This document shows, piece by piece, positions 37,664 through 45,988 of a DNA stretch of 64,000 bases. Numbering within the stretch: position 1 is the stretch's first letter; each line of letters opens with the position of its first letter. This DNA comes from Betaproteobacteria bacterium GR16-43. Lineage in GTDB: Bacteria > Pseudomonadota > Gammaproteobacteria > Burkholderiales > Usitatibacteraceae. Below the pieces are notes generated by a model. That model worked only from the letters and a program-made list of their open reading frames with translations, ran no database searches and was not told the origin of the DNA. The DNA is taken from contig CP019169.1 of the NCBI GenBank assembly GCA_001953215.1, positions 496,001 through 560,000 on the forward strand, written 5' to 3'. A program made the translations under genes and the position numbers.

Positions 37664-40528
37664 GTGACCGTCTCCCGCGCGGCGTCCGCGCTCCTCGCCG
37701 CGCTCTTCGCCTGCGCCACGCTCCCCGCGCTGGCGCTCGGCCAGAAATCGTTCGTCGCGAATGCGCTGTCGCCCGGCTCCGTTGCGCTGGTGCAGGAGGG
37801 CCGGGCCGCGCCGTTGCATGTCGATGCCGCCGATCACGCCGGCGTGATTCGCGCCGCGGGCGATCTCCAGGCCGACATCGAGCGCGTCTCGTCCCTGCGG
37901 CCGGAGCTGCGCAAGCGAGGCGAGCCCGCCGGCGCCGACGTCGTGATCATCGGCACGCTGGGCAAGAGCGCGCTCATCGACCGGCTCGTGAAAGCCGGAA
38001 CGCTCGACGTGTCCGGCATCCGGGGCAAGTGGGAAGGCTATCTCGTGCAAGCGGTCGCGCGTCCGCTGCCGGGCGTCGAACGCGCCCTGGTGATCGCCGG
38101 GGCCGACAAGCGCGGCACCATCTTCGGCATCTACGAAGTCTCGGAGCAGATCGGCGTCTCACCCTGGTATTGGTGGGCCGACGTGCCGGTGAAGCGCCGC
38201 GCGAGCCTGTTCATCGCACCGGGAACACGCGTGGCCGACGCGCCCGTCGTGCAGTATCGCGGCATCTTCCTGAACGACGAGGAGCCCGCGCTCACCGGCT
38301 GGGCGAAGGAAAAGTACGGCGGCTACAACCACAAGTTCTACGAGCGCGTGTTCGAGTTGATCCTGCGGCTTCGCGGAAACTACCTCTGGCCCGCGATGTG
38401 GAACAGCGCCTTCTACAAGGACGACCCGGAGAACGGCCGCCTCGCGGACGAATACGGCATCGTGATGAGCACCTCGCACCACGAGCCGATGATGCGGGCC
38501 CATTTCGAGTGGCGCAAGAACGGCCGCGGTCCCTGGGACTACGACAGGAACGAGAAAGTCCTCCGGGACTTCTGGCGCGGCGGCCTGCGCGAGACGCGCG
38601 ACTTCGAGAAGGTCGTCACCCTCGGCATGCGCGGCGACGGCGACACGCCGATGTCCGCCGACGCGAACGTGGCGCTGCTCGAGCGCATCGTGGCCGACCA
38701 GCGCCGCATCATCGGCGAGGAGTTGAATCGCGACGTGACGAAGGTCCCGCAGGTCTGGGCCCTCTACAAGGAAGTGCAGGAGTACTACGAACGCGGCATG
38801 CGCGTTCCCGACGACGTGCTGCTGCTCTGGTGCGACGACAACTGGGGCAACAACCGCCGGCTGCCCACGCCGGAAGAGCGCAAGCGTCCCGGCGGCGCCG
38901 GTGTGTACTACCACTTCGACTACGTGGGCAGCCCGCGTTCGTACAAGTGGGTCAACGTGACGCCGCTGCCCAAGATCTGGGAGCAGATGCATCTCGCGTG
39001 GAAGTACGAGGCCACTCGCCTTTGGATCGTGAACGTGGGCGACCTGAAGCCGATGGAAGTGCCTACGGAGTTCTTCCTCGCGTATGCGTGGAACCCGGCG
39101 AACTGGCCAGCCGACCGCCTCCAGGAATTCCTGCGCCTGTGGGCCGCGCGCGAATTCGGGCCGGAGCACGCGGCCGATATCGCCGACCTCGTCGCGAAAT
39201 ACACGAAGTACAACGGACGGCGCAAACCCGAGATGCTCGACCCGGCGACCTACAGCCTCGTGAACTACGGGGAAGCCGACCGGATCGTCGACGAGTACAA
39301 CGCGATCGCCGCGCGCGCGGAGAAGATCGGCGCCGGCCTGCCCGCCTCGCACCGCGATGCGTTCTACCAACTCGTGCTGTATCCCGTGAAAGCGGGCGCG
39401 GTCGTGAACGAGCTGCTGGCCACCGCCGGGTTCAACCGTCTCTACGCGACGCAGGGGCGCGCTTCCACCAACGACTACGCGGCCCACGCGCGCAAGCTCT
39501 TCGCGCTCGATGCCGAGCTCGTGCGCCGTTTCCACGAGGACATCGCCGGCGGCAAGTGGAACCACATGATGTCGCAGACCCACCTCGGCTACACGTACTG
39601 GAACCAGCCTCCGCGCAACACCATGCCCGCGGTCACCGAGGTGCAGGTGCCGAAAGCCGCGGACATGGGCGTGGCCGTCGAGGGCAGCGCGGACGCTTGG
39701 CCCGGGCGCGGCGTGGGCAAGCTCACGCTGCCGGTCCTCGACGTGTTCGAGCGGCAACCACGCACCCTCGAGGTTTTCAATCGGGGCGCAGAGCCGTTCC
39801 GCTACGCCATCACGGCGAGCGCGCCGTGGATCACGCTCACGCCCGCCGCGGGGCTGGTGGAGCGCGACCAACGCGTCGTGGTCGATGCGCGCTGGGACGA
39901 AGTGCCCGACGGCACCACCGAGGCGATGCTCACCGTGAGCGGGCCGGGCGAACGCAAGGTCACGGTGCTGGTGCCGATCCACAAGCCGGCGGCGAAGCCC
40001 GCGCGCCTGCGATTCATCGAGACGCAGGGCGTGGTGTCGATGGAGCCCGAGCACTATTCGCGCTCCATCTCGGTCACGAATCGTGGATGGTTCCTCGTTC
40101 CGGACCACGGGCGCACCTTGTCGGGCATGACCACGATGCCCGTGGAAGGCCCCGCCGCTTCGCTGGCCGATGGCGTGCGCCTCGAATTCGACGTGCACCT
40201 CTTCACGGCGGGAAAGATGACGGTTCACGTCGCGCTCGCGCCCACGCAGAAATTCCAGCCGGGTCCGGGCCTGCGCTATGCCGTTTCCTTCGGCGACGAG
40301 GCACCGCAGGTCGTGAACCTGCATGCCGACGAGTCGCGCGTGACCTGGGGCAAGCAAGTGGCCGACGGCGTCTCGCAGTTCTCCACCGAGCACACGGTGG
40401 CGGCGGGTCCGCGCACGCTCAAGTTCTGGGCGCTCGATCCCGGCGTGGTCGTGCAGAAGATCGTCATCGACGCGGGGGGCCTCAAGCCCAGCTATCTCGG
40501 CCCGCCCGAAAGCCCGCGGATCCCGTAG
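37664..40528 (+). CDS. GH115 xylan alpha-1,2-glucuronidase
   Basis: 954 residues from a GTG at 37664, 7 bases after the xylanase stop. The signal peptide ends near ALALG-QKS. GH115 hallmarks are GIYEVSEQIGVSPWYWWADV, YRGIFLNDEEPAL, NYLWPAMWNSAF, MSTSHHEPMMR, LLLWCDDNWGNNRRLP and YYHFDYVG. The C-terminal beta-sandwich region typical of the family follows. GH115 enzymes remove (4-O-methyl)glucuronic acid from internal as well as terminal xylose units of polymeric xylan, unlike GH67. Having both lets the cell strip internal and terminal side chains. Confidence 0.93.
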   Translation: MTVSRAASALLAALFACATLPALALGQKSFVANALSPGSVALVQEGRAAPLHVDAADHAGVIRAAGDLQADIERVSSLRPELRKRGEPAGADVVIIGTLGKSALIDRLVKAGTLDVSGIRGKWEGYLVQAVARPLPGVERALVIAGADKRGTIFGIYEVSEQIGVSPWYWWADVPVKRRASLFIAPGTRVADAPVVQYRGIFLNDEEPALTGWAKEKYGGYNHKFYERVFELILRLRGNYLWPAMWNSAFYKDDPENGRLADEYGIVMSTSHHEPMMRAHFEWRKNGRGPWDYDRNEKVLRDFWRGGLRETRDFEKVVTLGMRGDGDTPMSADANVALLERIVADQRRIIGEELNRDVTKVPQVWALYKEVQEYYERGMRVPDDVLLLWCDDNWGNNRRLPTPEERKRPGGAGVYYHFDYVGSPRSYKWVNVTPLPKIWEQMHLAWKYEATRLWIVNVGDLKPMEVPTEFFLAYAWNPANWPADRLQEFLRLWAAREFGPEHAADIADLVAKYTKYNGRRKPEMLDPATYSLVNYGEADRIVDEYNAIAARAEKIGAGLPASHRDAFYQLVLYPVKAGAVVNELLATAGFNRLYATQGRASTNDYAAHARKLFALDAELVRRFHEDIAGGKWNHMMSQTHLGYTYWNQPPRNTMPAVTEVQVPKAADMGVAVEGSADAWPGRGVGKLTLPVLDVFERQPRTLEVFNRGAEPFRYAITASAPWITLTPAAGLVERDQRVVVDARWDEVPDGTTEAMLTVSGPGERKVTVLVPIHKPAAKPARLRFIETQGVVSMEPEHYSRSISVTNRGWFLVPDHGRTLSGMTTMPVEGPAASLADGVRLEFDVHLFTAGKMTVHVALAPTQKFQPGPGLRYAVSFGDEAPQVVNLHADESRVTWGKQVADGVSQFSTEHTVAAGPRTLKFWALDPGVVVQKIVIDAGGLKPSYLGPPESPRIP

Positions 40529-40530
40529 CC

Positions 40531-41523
40531 ATGCGCATCCTCGTCATCGGCGGCACGGGCTCCATGACCCATCGCGTCACCGAGCTCGCCGTCCAGCAGG
40601 GCCACGACGTGCTCGTCGTCGCGCGGGGCCGGCGTCCCCTGCCCGGTGGCCTCGACGTTCCGATGGTGCGGGCGGAGCGTTCGGAACTGCGCTCGCTCGC
40701 CCCGACGCTGAAGGATTTCGCACCCGAGGCCGTGGTCGATTCGATCTGCTTCGAACCCGCGCGCGCCGAGGACCTCGTGGCGCTCTTTCCCGCCGCACGC
40801 CGCGTCGTGCTCGTCAGCACCGTCGATGTCTACGGCGAAGACGTGGGCGGCATGGCGGTCACCGAATCGCGCGCGCCCAACCCGGTGACGCCGTACGCGA
40901 AGGGCAAGCTCGCCTGCGAGCGCGTCGTGCTCGAGGGCCTCGGGCCCCGCGCGACCGTCATCCGCCCGAGCCACATGCTGGGCCGCACGTACCTCACGAC
41001 GAGTCTCTGGGGCCGCAGCCCGTACCTCGTGGACCGCGTGCGGAAGGGCAAGCCGATCCCGGCGATCGACGGCGGACGCAACCTCATGACGCCGGTGTAC
41101 GCGCTCGACGTGGCGCACTGGATCCTGGCCGCGCTCGGGAGCGAGAGTGCCAACGGCGAGATCTTCAACGCCGTGGGCGCCGAGACCGTCACGCAACGCG
41201 ACTACTACGCGTGCATCGCGCGGGTGCTCGGCATGGAGCTGCAACTGGTGGCGGTGCCTTCGCACGTCTTCCGCCGGCACGTCGACGCGCCCTCGCAATT
41301 CAACTGGCATCGTCCGTACAGTTGCGCGAAGGCCGTGGCGCGCCTCGGGCATACCCCGGTGGGAACGTTGCGCTCGATGATCGGGGAGACCGTGCGCCAC
41401 ATGCTCGACCACGGCCTGGTGAAGGATTGCGCCGAGCATCCGCTCGACGACCGGTTGGTCGAGCTGGTGCTGCGCCACGAAGCGGAACTGGGGGAAACCC
41501 TCGCTTCGCGCAAGCCGGCCTAG
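40531..41523 (+). CDS. NAD-dependent epimerase/dehydratase-type SDR
   Basis: 330 residues, extended SDR of the atypical branch. The Rossmann motif is ILVIGGTGSMTHRV; the catalytic pair is in PYAKGKLACE (Tyr and Lys), with the conserved VSTVDVYGE strand before it. The C-terminal domain (FNWHRPYSCAKAVARLGHTP) resembles sugar-nucleotide-type SDRs of the CSP41-like group. It starts 2 bases after the GH115 stop, so it is the last gene of the xylan operon. Its TAG stop lies within CTAG at the border of the 205-bp element. It might act on a released uronic acid or other sugar; no direct evidence. Confidence 0.8.
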   Translation: MRILVIGGTGSMTHRVTELAVQQGHDVLVVARGRRPLPGGLDVPMVRAERSELRSLAPTLKDFAPEAVVDSICFEPARAEDLVALFPAARRVVLVSTVDVYGEDVGGMAVTESRAPNPVTPYAKGKLACERVVLEGLGPRATVIRPSHMLGRTYLTTSLWGRSPYLVDRVRKGKPIPAIDGGRNLMTPVYALDVAHWILAALGSESANGEIFNAVGAETVTQRDYYACIARVLGMELQLVAVPSHVFRRHVDAPSQFNWHRPYSCAKAVARLGHTPVGTLRSMIGETVRHMLDHGLVKDCAEHPLDDRLVELVLRHEAELGETLASRKPA

Positions 41524-41732
41524 GGAAGCTCTGATCAAGTGCCGGGGTGTGCGACGGGTCGATTTCGAGGTCGATTCGAGGCGCGAGGCCGCGGCAAGGT
41601 AGGTACCTTGCAAGGTCGAGCAACGACGAAGCGGCCCGAAATCGCCCGTCCCGTCAGACGGCGAGCGCGTACGGTCGACGTGCCAGGGTTGCGGCAACGC
41701 ACATCCCCGGGACTTGATCAGAGCTTCCCTAG
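41520..41732. mobile_element. 205-bp MITE-like element flanked by CTAG
   Basis: The 17-bp perfect inverted ends GGAAGCTCTGATCAAGT (41524-41540 and 41712-41728) are followed inward by a further imperfect match (CCGGGG, TGTGCG). Inside are two more nested inverted pairs: GACGGGTCGATTTCG (41553) against CGAAATCGCCCGTC (41637), and GCAAGGTAGGTACCTTGC near the centre. CTAG stands directly outside both ends, as a 4-bp target duplication would. No coding potential. The left CTAG holds the stop codon of the SDR gene, and the right CTAG holds the stop codon of the convergent PaiB-like gene. Confidence 0.8.
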
Positions 41733-42367
41733 GACGCGGCTTTCGGTTCGACCAGCGCGGCGACCTGCTCCTTCTCGTCGCCGCCCTGCACGCGCAAGCC
41801 CGCGGCCACGCTGTTGCGGTCGACGTCGGAGCGGTTCTGGCTCATCTTCCACTTGCCGGTGAGCGAACGCAGCGGAATCTCGATGCCCACGATCGCGCCG
41901 ATCATCTTCGCCACGAAATCCTCGGGCGCATCGCCGACCTTCCACGGCTTCGGCAGGCGGCCTTCGTTGAAGTCGACGAGCTGCTCGAGATGCGCACGCA
42001 GCCACGCCGCGTCGTCATGCACGTGCAGCGTGCCCTTCGCATGCGCCACGGCGTAGTTCCACGTCGGAACGACCTTGCCGTCGACTTTCTTGCCCGGATA
42101 CCACGAGGGCGTGATGTAGGCCTCGGGGCCGGTGAAGACGGCCAGCACGTCGATGCCCGCGTTGAAGTCCTTCCACAGCGGATTGCCGCGCGCCACGTGC
42201 CCGCGCAGCGTGCCGAAGGGACCGGGTTGCGCATCCAGCAGGAGCGGGATGTGGTTCGCCTCGAGGCCGCGCGCGGTCAGCGTGACGAGCGTCGACAGCG
42301 GCCGCTCGCGGATCAGCGCATGCAGGACGTCGATGCGCGGCTCGTCGAAGTGCTTGGGCGTGTACAT
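41729..42367 (-). CDS. PaiB-family FMN-binding protein
   Basis: 212 residues. MYTPKHFDEPRIDVLHALIR at the start and KWKMSQNRSDVDR near residue 177 are typical of the PaiB / FMN-binding negative transcriptional regulator family, which has a split-barrel flavin-binding fold. HIPLLLDAQPGPFGTLRGHV and WNYAVAHAKGTLHVHDD are further conserved parts. Members are named for repression of sporulation genes in Bacillus, but in proteobacteria the role is unproven. It is followed upstream on the same strand by a GNAT gene. Its stop codon is in the right-hand CTAG of the adjacent element. Confidence 0.87.
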   Translation of the reverse strand: MYTPKHFDEPRIDVLHALIRERPLSTLVTLTARGLEANHIPLLLDAQPGPFGTLRGHVARGNPLWKDFNAGIDVLAVFTGPEAYITPSWYPGKKVDGKVVPTWNYAVAHAKGTLHVHDDAAWLRAHLEQLVDFNEGRLPKPWKVGDAPEDFVAKMIGAIVGIEIPLRSLTGKWKMSQNRSDVDRNSVAAGLRVQGGDEKEQVAALVEPKAAS

Positions 42368-42399
42368 GATGGAAGACTAGTCGAAAACCGTTTCGTCCG

Positions 42400-43011
42400 T
42401 CATGCGCCGATCTGCCAGGTGCCGGAGTCGTTCGCGGCGACACCCGCATGGCGTGGCAGCAGCTTGCGCATGTGGTGGAACTTCAACTCCGTGCCGTCGG
42501 GCAGGCGCACCTGCACCGGCATCACCGAGCGGTAGCCCAGCGCTTCGTACAGCGGCACTCCGGGGAGCGTCGCGTCGAGCGCCACTTCGAAATGGCCGTT
42601 CGCGCGGATCGAGGTTTCGGTGACTTCCATGAGCCGCCGGGCAACACCTCGGCGCGCCCAGTCGGGATGCACGAAGAGGCTGCGCACGCGCGGGATGTAC
42701 GGCTCGCGCACGACGGCGGGCACCTTGCTCGCGCCATCGAAGTACGGCGGCACGTTCAGGCTCCAGCCGCCCGAGCCCGCGATCCAGCCGCCCACTTCGC
42801 CCACGAAGTAGTTGCGCTCGTGGAGGATCGACTCCTCGACGGTGCCGACATAGAACAGGAAGGCCTCGACCTGGTGGAGGTCGTAGAACCCGAGGCTCAG
42901 CTCGCGGATCGAACGGCGCTGCATGTCGCGCAGCGAAGGCAGGTCGCGCGGGACGGCACGCCGGATGACGAACGGGGACGGAAGCGAGCCGGTGTCGTGC
43001 TGCAGGGCCAT
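42400..43011 (-). CDS. GNAT N-acetyltransferase
   Basis: 203 residues. The GNAT core is visible: FVIRRAVPRDLPSLRDM (beta1-alpha1), YFVGEVGGWIAGSGGW (beta4), and the acetyl-CoA loop in VRSLFVHPDWARRGVARRLM with the RRGVAR pyrophosphate-binding motif. Acceptor substrate unknown. It diverges from the MocR regulator at 43177, a common arrangement in which the regulator controls the adjacent gene. A 32-bp gap separates it from the PaiB-like gene downstream. Confidence 0.85.
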   Translation of the reverse strand: MALQHDTGSLPSPFVIRRAVPRDLPSLRDMQRRSIRELSLGFYDLHQVEAFLFYVGTVEESILHERNYFVGEVGGWIAGSGGWSLNVPPYFDGASKVPAVVREPYIPRVRSLFVHPDWARRGVARRLMEVTETSIRANGHFEVALDATLPGVPLYEALGYRSVMPVQVRLPDGTELKFHHMRKLLPRHAGVAANDSGTWQIGA

Positions 43012-43043
43012 GTGCGATTCCTTTCGTTACTGGACGAAAATCT

Positions 43044-43127
43044 TATCGGTTCGGGTCCGGCCGATACAGATATAGCGAATGCCTGTGTATACCGGTACAG
43101 TTTGGCGTGTATTCCATCTGTACCGGT
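43044..43127. promoter_or_regulatory. inverted repeats between the GNAT and MocR genes
   Basis: ACCGGTACAG (43091-43100) and CTGTACCGGT (43118-43127) form a perfect 10-bp inverted repeat with 27 bp between centres. TATCGG (43044-43049) and CCGATA (43061-43066) form a second, shorter pair. MocR regulators bind repeated sites in such divergent regions, so these are candidate operators. Confidence 0.6.
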
Positions 43128-43176
43128 CGGGCGCGGCGGGCGCTGTGACTGCCACCGGCCGGGGAGGAGCCGGACA

Positions 43177-44619
43177 ATGAAGACCATGACACCCCTCGAT
43201 TCCGACGGCGGCCTCCTCTACGAGACGCTCGCCGCGCGCCTGTCCGAGGCGATCGACTCCGGCCGCGTGAAGGCCGGCGAGCGCCTGCCCTCGGTGCGCA
43301 CGCTCTCGCGGCAGTACAGCGTGAGCATCGCCACCGCCGTGCAGGCCTATCGCCACCTGGAGGACCGGCGCGTGATCGAGGCGCGCCCCAAGTCGGGCTA
43401 CTTCGCCGCGCCTCCGAAGCCCTCGCTGCCCGAGCCCCGCGAGTCGAAGCCGCCGCAATCGGCGCGCTACGTGCAGACCTCGCCGTTGTTCGTCGAGTAC
43501 TTCAAGTGCCTCGACCGCACCGACATCGTCCCGCTCGGCGCGCTGCGGCCCGACCCCGTGCTGCTGCCCACGCGCAGGCTCGCGAGCCTGCTCTCCACGG
43601 CCGCCCGGCGCCACGCGGACCTCGCGGCCTCGTACTCGCCCTCCGCCGGCACCGAACGTCTGCGCCGCGTGATCGCCCGGCGCGGCCTCGACTACGGCTG
43701 CCGCTTCGATGCGGACGACGTCGTGATCACCGACGGCTGCGTGGACGCGCTGAACCTCTCGCTGCGAGCCGTGGCGCGCGCCGGGGACACGATCGCGCTC
43801 GAATCGCCGACCTACTTCACCATGCTCCAGATGATCGAGAGCCTGGGCATGAAGGCCTTCGAGATCCCCACCAACCCGCGCACCGGGCTTTCGCTCGAGG
43901 CGTTCGAGTTCGCCACGCGCAAGAAGGGCACGGTGAAGGCGTTGATGATCACGCCGAGCTTCACCAACCCGACCGGCGCGCTGATGCCGGGCGCCAACCG
44001 CAAGGCGCTGGCCGAGCTGTGCGAGAAGCGCGGCATCCCGATCATCGAGGACGACGTCTATGCCGACACGTGGTTCGGCGAGGCACGCCCGCTGCCGATC
44101 AAGGCGTGGGACCGCACCGGCAACGTGCTGCTGTGCTCGTCGTTCAGCAAGACCATCGCGCCGGGGTTCCGCGTGGGCTGGTCTGTGGCCGGACGGTATC
44201 GCGACGCGGTCCAGGTGCTGAAGCGCATCGGCTCCATCTTCACGCCGCCCATTCCCCAGCTCGCCCTCGCCGAGTACGTGGAGACCGGGGGCTTCGACCA
44301 TCACCTGCGGAAGCTCCGCCGCTCGCTGGCCGAACGCCAACAACAACTCGCGCAGGCCGTCGCGGAATCCTTCCCGGAAGGCACGCGACTCTCGCGCCCG
44401 ATGGGAGGCTACGTGACCTGGGTGGAGTTGCCGGCCCGGTGCGACGCGGTCGCGCTATTCAGGCGCGCTCGCGACGAGGCGATCCTGCTGGCGCCCGGGC
44501 CGCTCTTCACCACGACCGGTCGCTTTCGAAATGCGTTGCGTTTCAACTATGGGACGCTATGGTCACGAACGACCGAACAAGCGATCGCTCGCGTCGGACG
44601 CATGGCCCACGAGAGTTAG
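43177..44619 (+). CDS. MocR-type transcriptional regulator
   Basis: 480 residues from the ATG at 43177, with GGAGGAG nine bases before it. Residues about 5-80 are a GntR-type winged helix (AGERLPSVRTLSRQYSVSIA). The rest is a fold type I aminotransferase domain: YSPSAGTERLRRVIARRG, PSFTNPTGALMP, EDDVYADTWF and SSFSKTIAPGFRVGW with the PLP Lys. MocR proteins use PLP or an amino-acid adduct as a signal. The divergent GNAT gene is the likely target. It ends right before GGGTCAG sequence and a palindromic element. Confidence 0.92.
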   Translation: MKTMTPLDSDGGLLYETLAARLSEAIDSGRVKAGERLPSVRTLSRQYSVSIATAVQAYRHLEDRRVIEARPKSGYFAAPPKPSLPEPRESKPPQSARYVQTSPLFVEYFKCLDRTDIVPLGALRPDPVLLPTRRLASLLSTAARRHADLAASYSPSAGTERLRRVIARRGLDYGCRFDADDVVITDGCVDALNLSLRAVARAGDTIALESPTYFTMLQMIESLGMKAFEIPTNPRTGLSLEAFEFATRKKGTVKALMITPSFTNPTGALMPGANRKALAELCEKRGIPIIEDDVYADTWFGEARPLPIKAWDRTGNVLLCSSFSKTIAPGFRVGWSVAGRYRDAVQVLKRIGSIFTPPIPQLALAEYVETGGFDHHLRKLRRSLAERQQQLAQAVAESFPEGTRLSRPMGGYVTWVELPARCDAVALFRRARDEAILLAPGPLFTTTGRFRNALRFNYGTLWSRTTEQAIARVGRMAHES

Positions 44620-44631
44620 GGTCAGACCACC

Positions 44632-44790
44632 AAAGTCAAAAGCGCTTGAACCGCGGAGGACGCGGAGAACGCAGAGGACACCAGATCCCGGAAGCAAGAG
44701 GGTCAGGTCCTAGGGGTTCGGCGAGTGCCACAGGGATCAGTACCTCTCCGCGCTCTCCGCGTCCTCCGCGGTTCAATCGCTTTTGACTTT
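44632..44790. repeat. palindromic element with 9-10-bp arm units, copy 4
   Basis: 36-base arms (44632-44667 and 44755-44790) match with one mismatch. Each has AAAGTCAAAAGCG outside and TTGAACCGCGGAGGACGCGG inside; further in, ACGCAGAGG on the left faces CCTCTCCGCG on the right. The units CGCGGAGGA, CGCGGAGAA and CGCAGAGGA have a 9-base period. The centre (44668-44754) is unrelated to those of the other copies. Confidence 0.88.
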
Positions 44791-44815
44791 CCGGTGTTGA
44801 TCTTCGCTTTCTGAC

Positions 44816-44842
44816 CGCGGCCGGCCAAAGTGGCCGGCCGCG
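44816..44842 (+). terminator. strong 12-bp hairpin
   Basis: CGCGGCCGGCCA and its inverse surround an AAG loop. It lacks a T run on either strand, so its role as a terminator is uncertain. It lies about 200 bp after the MocR gene. Confidence 0.4.
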
Positions 44843-45107
44843 TCGTCATCGAACCCGCGGCTGGGGCGAAGGCGTCCCTCACTCCCCACGCGGGCGGCGA
44901 CCCGAATTCTTCGCTAGGCAGGCCGCGCACAGCCTGACGAAGTCGCCGTCCTTCACCTGCTCAAACCATCAACCACTCGCGCATCGCCGCGCGAGCTTCC
45001 GTTTCGACGCGCTCGCGGCACCATCGTTCCGTGGTGCAGCACGCCCAACACGCCTTCAATCGTTTCAACATCGCCAGCTCCTCGGGTAACGCGGCTCAAA
45101 ATGCACA

Positions 45108-45136
45108 AAGCCCGGATCCTTTCGGTTTCCGGGCTT
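45108..45136 (-). terminator. hairpin with T-rich tail on the minus strand
   Basis: AAGCCCGGA and TCCGGGCTT form a 9-bp stem. On the minus strand it is followed by TTGTGCATTTTG, as for an intrinsic terminator of a leftward transcript. No minus-strand gene is recognised upstream of it, which leaves open a small RNA. Confidence 0.4.
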
Positions 45137-45474
45137 CGCGAGGGACTGCTTCGCTGGCGATGCGGGCCTACTTCATCGCGCTCCCGGATTCATGCGACGG
45201 CATCGCATCGAGTCGATCGACGGCCTGCCAAAAGCAGGACGCGACCGCGCCTCGGCGCAGTACGGTCGTTTTGTGAATGGAAGTCCGGGTCATGCGTTTT
45301 TCCTTCATGATTCAGGGTACGGTGTCATGCTGCCATGCAGCATGAAACTTCGTCAAGGCCCCGCGATGCTTTTTCTTCACGGGACGTGACGCAAGCCGAT
45401 TCCTACAAGAGGCCGGGCCCACCGGCGACTTCCCTCGCGGCGCATGCGACTCAGACTCGAAGCCTGGAGGAGTC

Positions 45475-45960
45475 ATGGTGGTCATGCATGCGTCGCATCC
45501 GACGCCGCAGTATCGAAGGATCCTCGTCCCCACGGACGGCTCGATCGGCACGCGCAACGCGGCCGAAGCGGCCGCGCAGCTGGCGCTCGTGAGCGGCGGA
45601 TGCCTCATCGCGCTGCACGTGCACGGGACCGATGCCCCCGGCACGGCCGCCTCGAGTGGCGAATCGGGTCCGATCCTGCCCCTGGAGGCCGTGACGGTGG
45701 AGACGCCCGAGGTGGACGCCGCGACGGCGCTGGATGCGGTCGCGGCGATCGCCCGTTGCTACGGCATCGAGGTCGAGACCGAGTCGGTGATCGACGACAA
45801 GCCCGCGCGCGCCATCGCGGAGGCGGCGGAAAGCCACGACTGCGACCTCATCGTCCTGGCCTCGCGCGGCTATGGGCCCCTGCTCTCGGCGCTCACCGCG
45901 AGCGGTGCCTCGTCCCTCGTCGTTGCGGAATGCTCGGTGCCGGTGCTCGTCGTGCGCTGA
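45475..45960 (+). CDS. universal stress protein UspA family
   Basis: 161 residues; GGAGGAG lies right before the ATG. The Usp alpha/beta fold is clear: YRRILVPTDGSIGTRNAAEA at the N-terminus and CDLIVLASRGYGPLLSAL near residue 125, ending SVPVLVVR. The usual ATP-binding spacing G-x2-G-x9-G(S/T) is not clearly kept, so ATP binding is uncertain. Usp proteins are cytoplasmic and accumulate under stress or growth arrest. It is separated from queE by 28 bp. Confidence 0.85.
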   Translation: MVVMHASHPTPQYRRILVPTDGSIGTRNAAEAAAQLALVSGGCLIALHVHGTDAPGTAASSGESGPILPLEAVTVETPEVDAATALDAVAAIARCYGIEVETESVIDDKPARAIAEAAESHDCDLIVLASRGYGPLLSALTASGASSLVVAECSVPVLVVR

Positions 45961-45988
45961 CGACAGCGCGATGTTGTAGGCTTCACGC

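Larger units (their letters stand above)
44620..45474. other. gene-poor region of about 850 bp
   Basis: No convincing gene is seen between the MocR and UspA genes. The region holds a GGGTCAGACC motif (44619-44628), palindromic element copy 4 (44632-44790), GGGTCAGGTCC (44699-44709), and two strong hairpins (44816-44842 and 45108-45136). Short open frames inside it lack ribosome sites and resemble no family. It could house an unrecognised small RNA or be a decayed insertion site. Confidence 0.6.

Noticed and set aside
44703-44930. 75-codon minus-strand open frame as a gene
   Set aside because: It runs through the palindromic element and a 12-bp hairpin and has no ribosome site or family similarity.
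45031-45389. Several short plus-strand open frames upstream of uspA
   Set aside because: They overlap each other in different frames, include a terminator-like hairpin and lack start signals.
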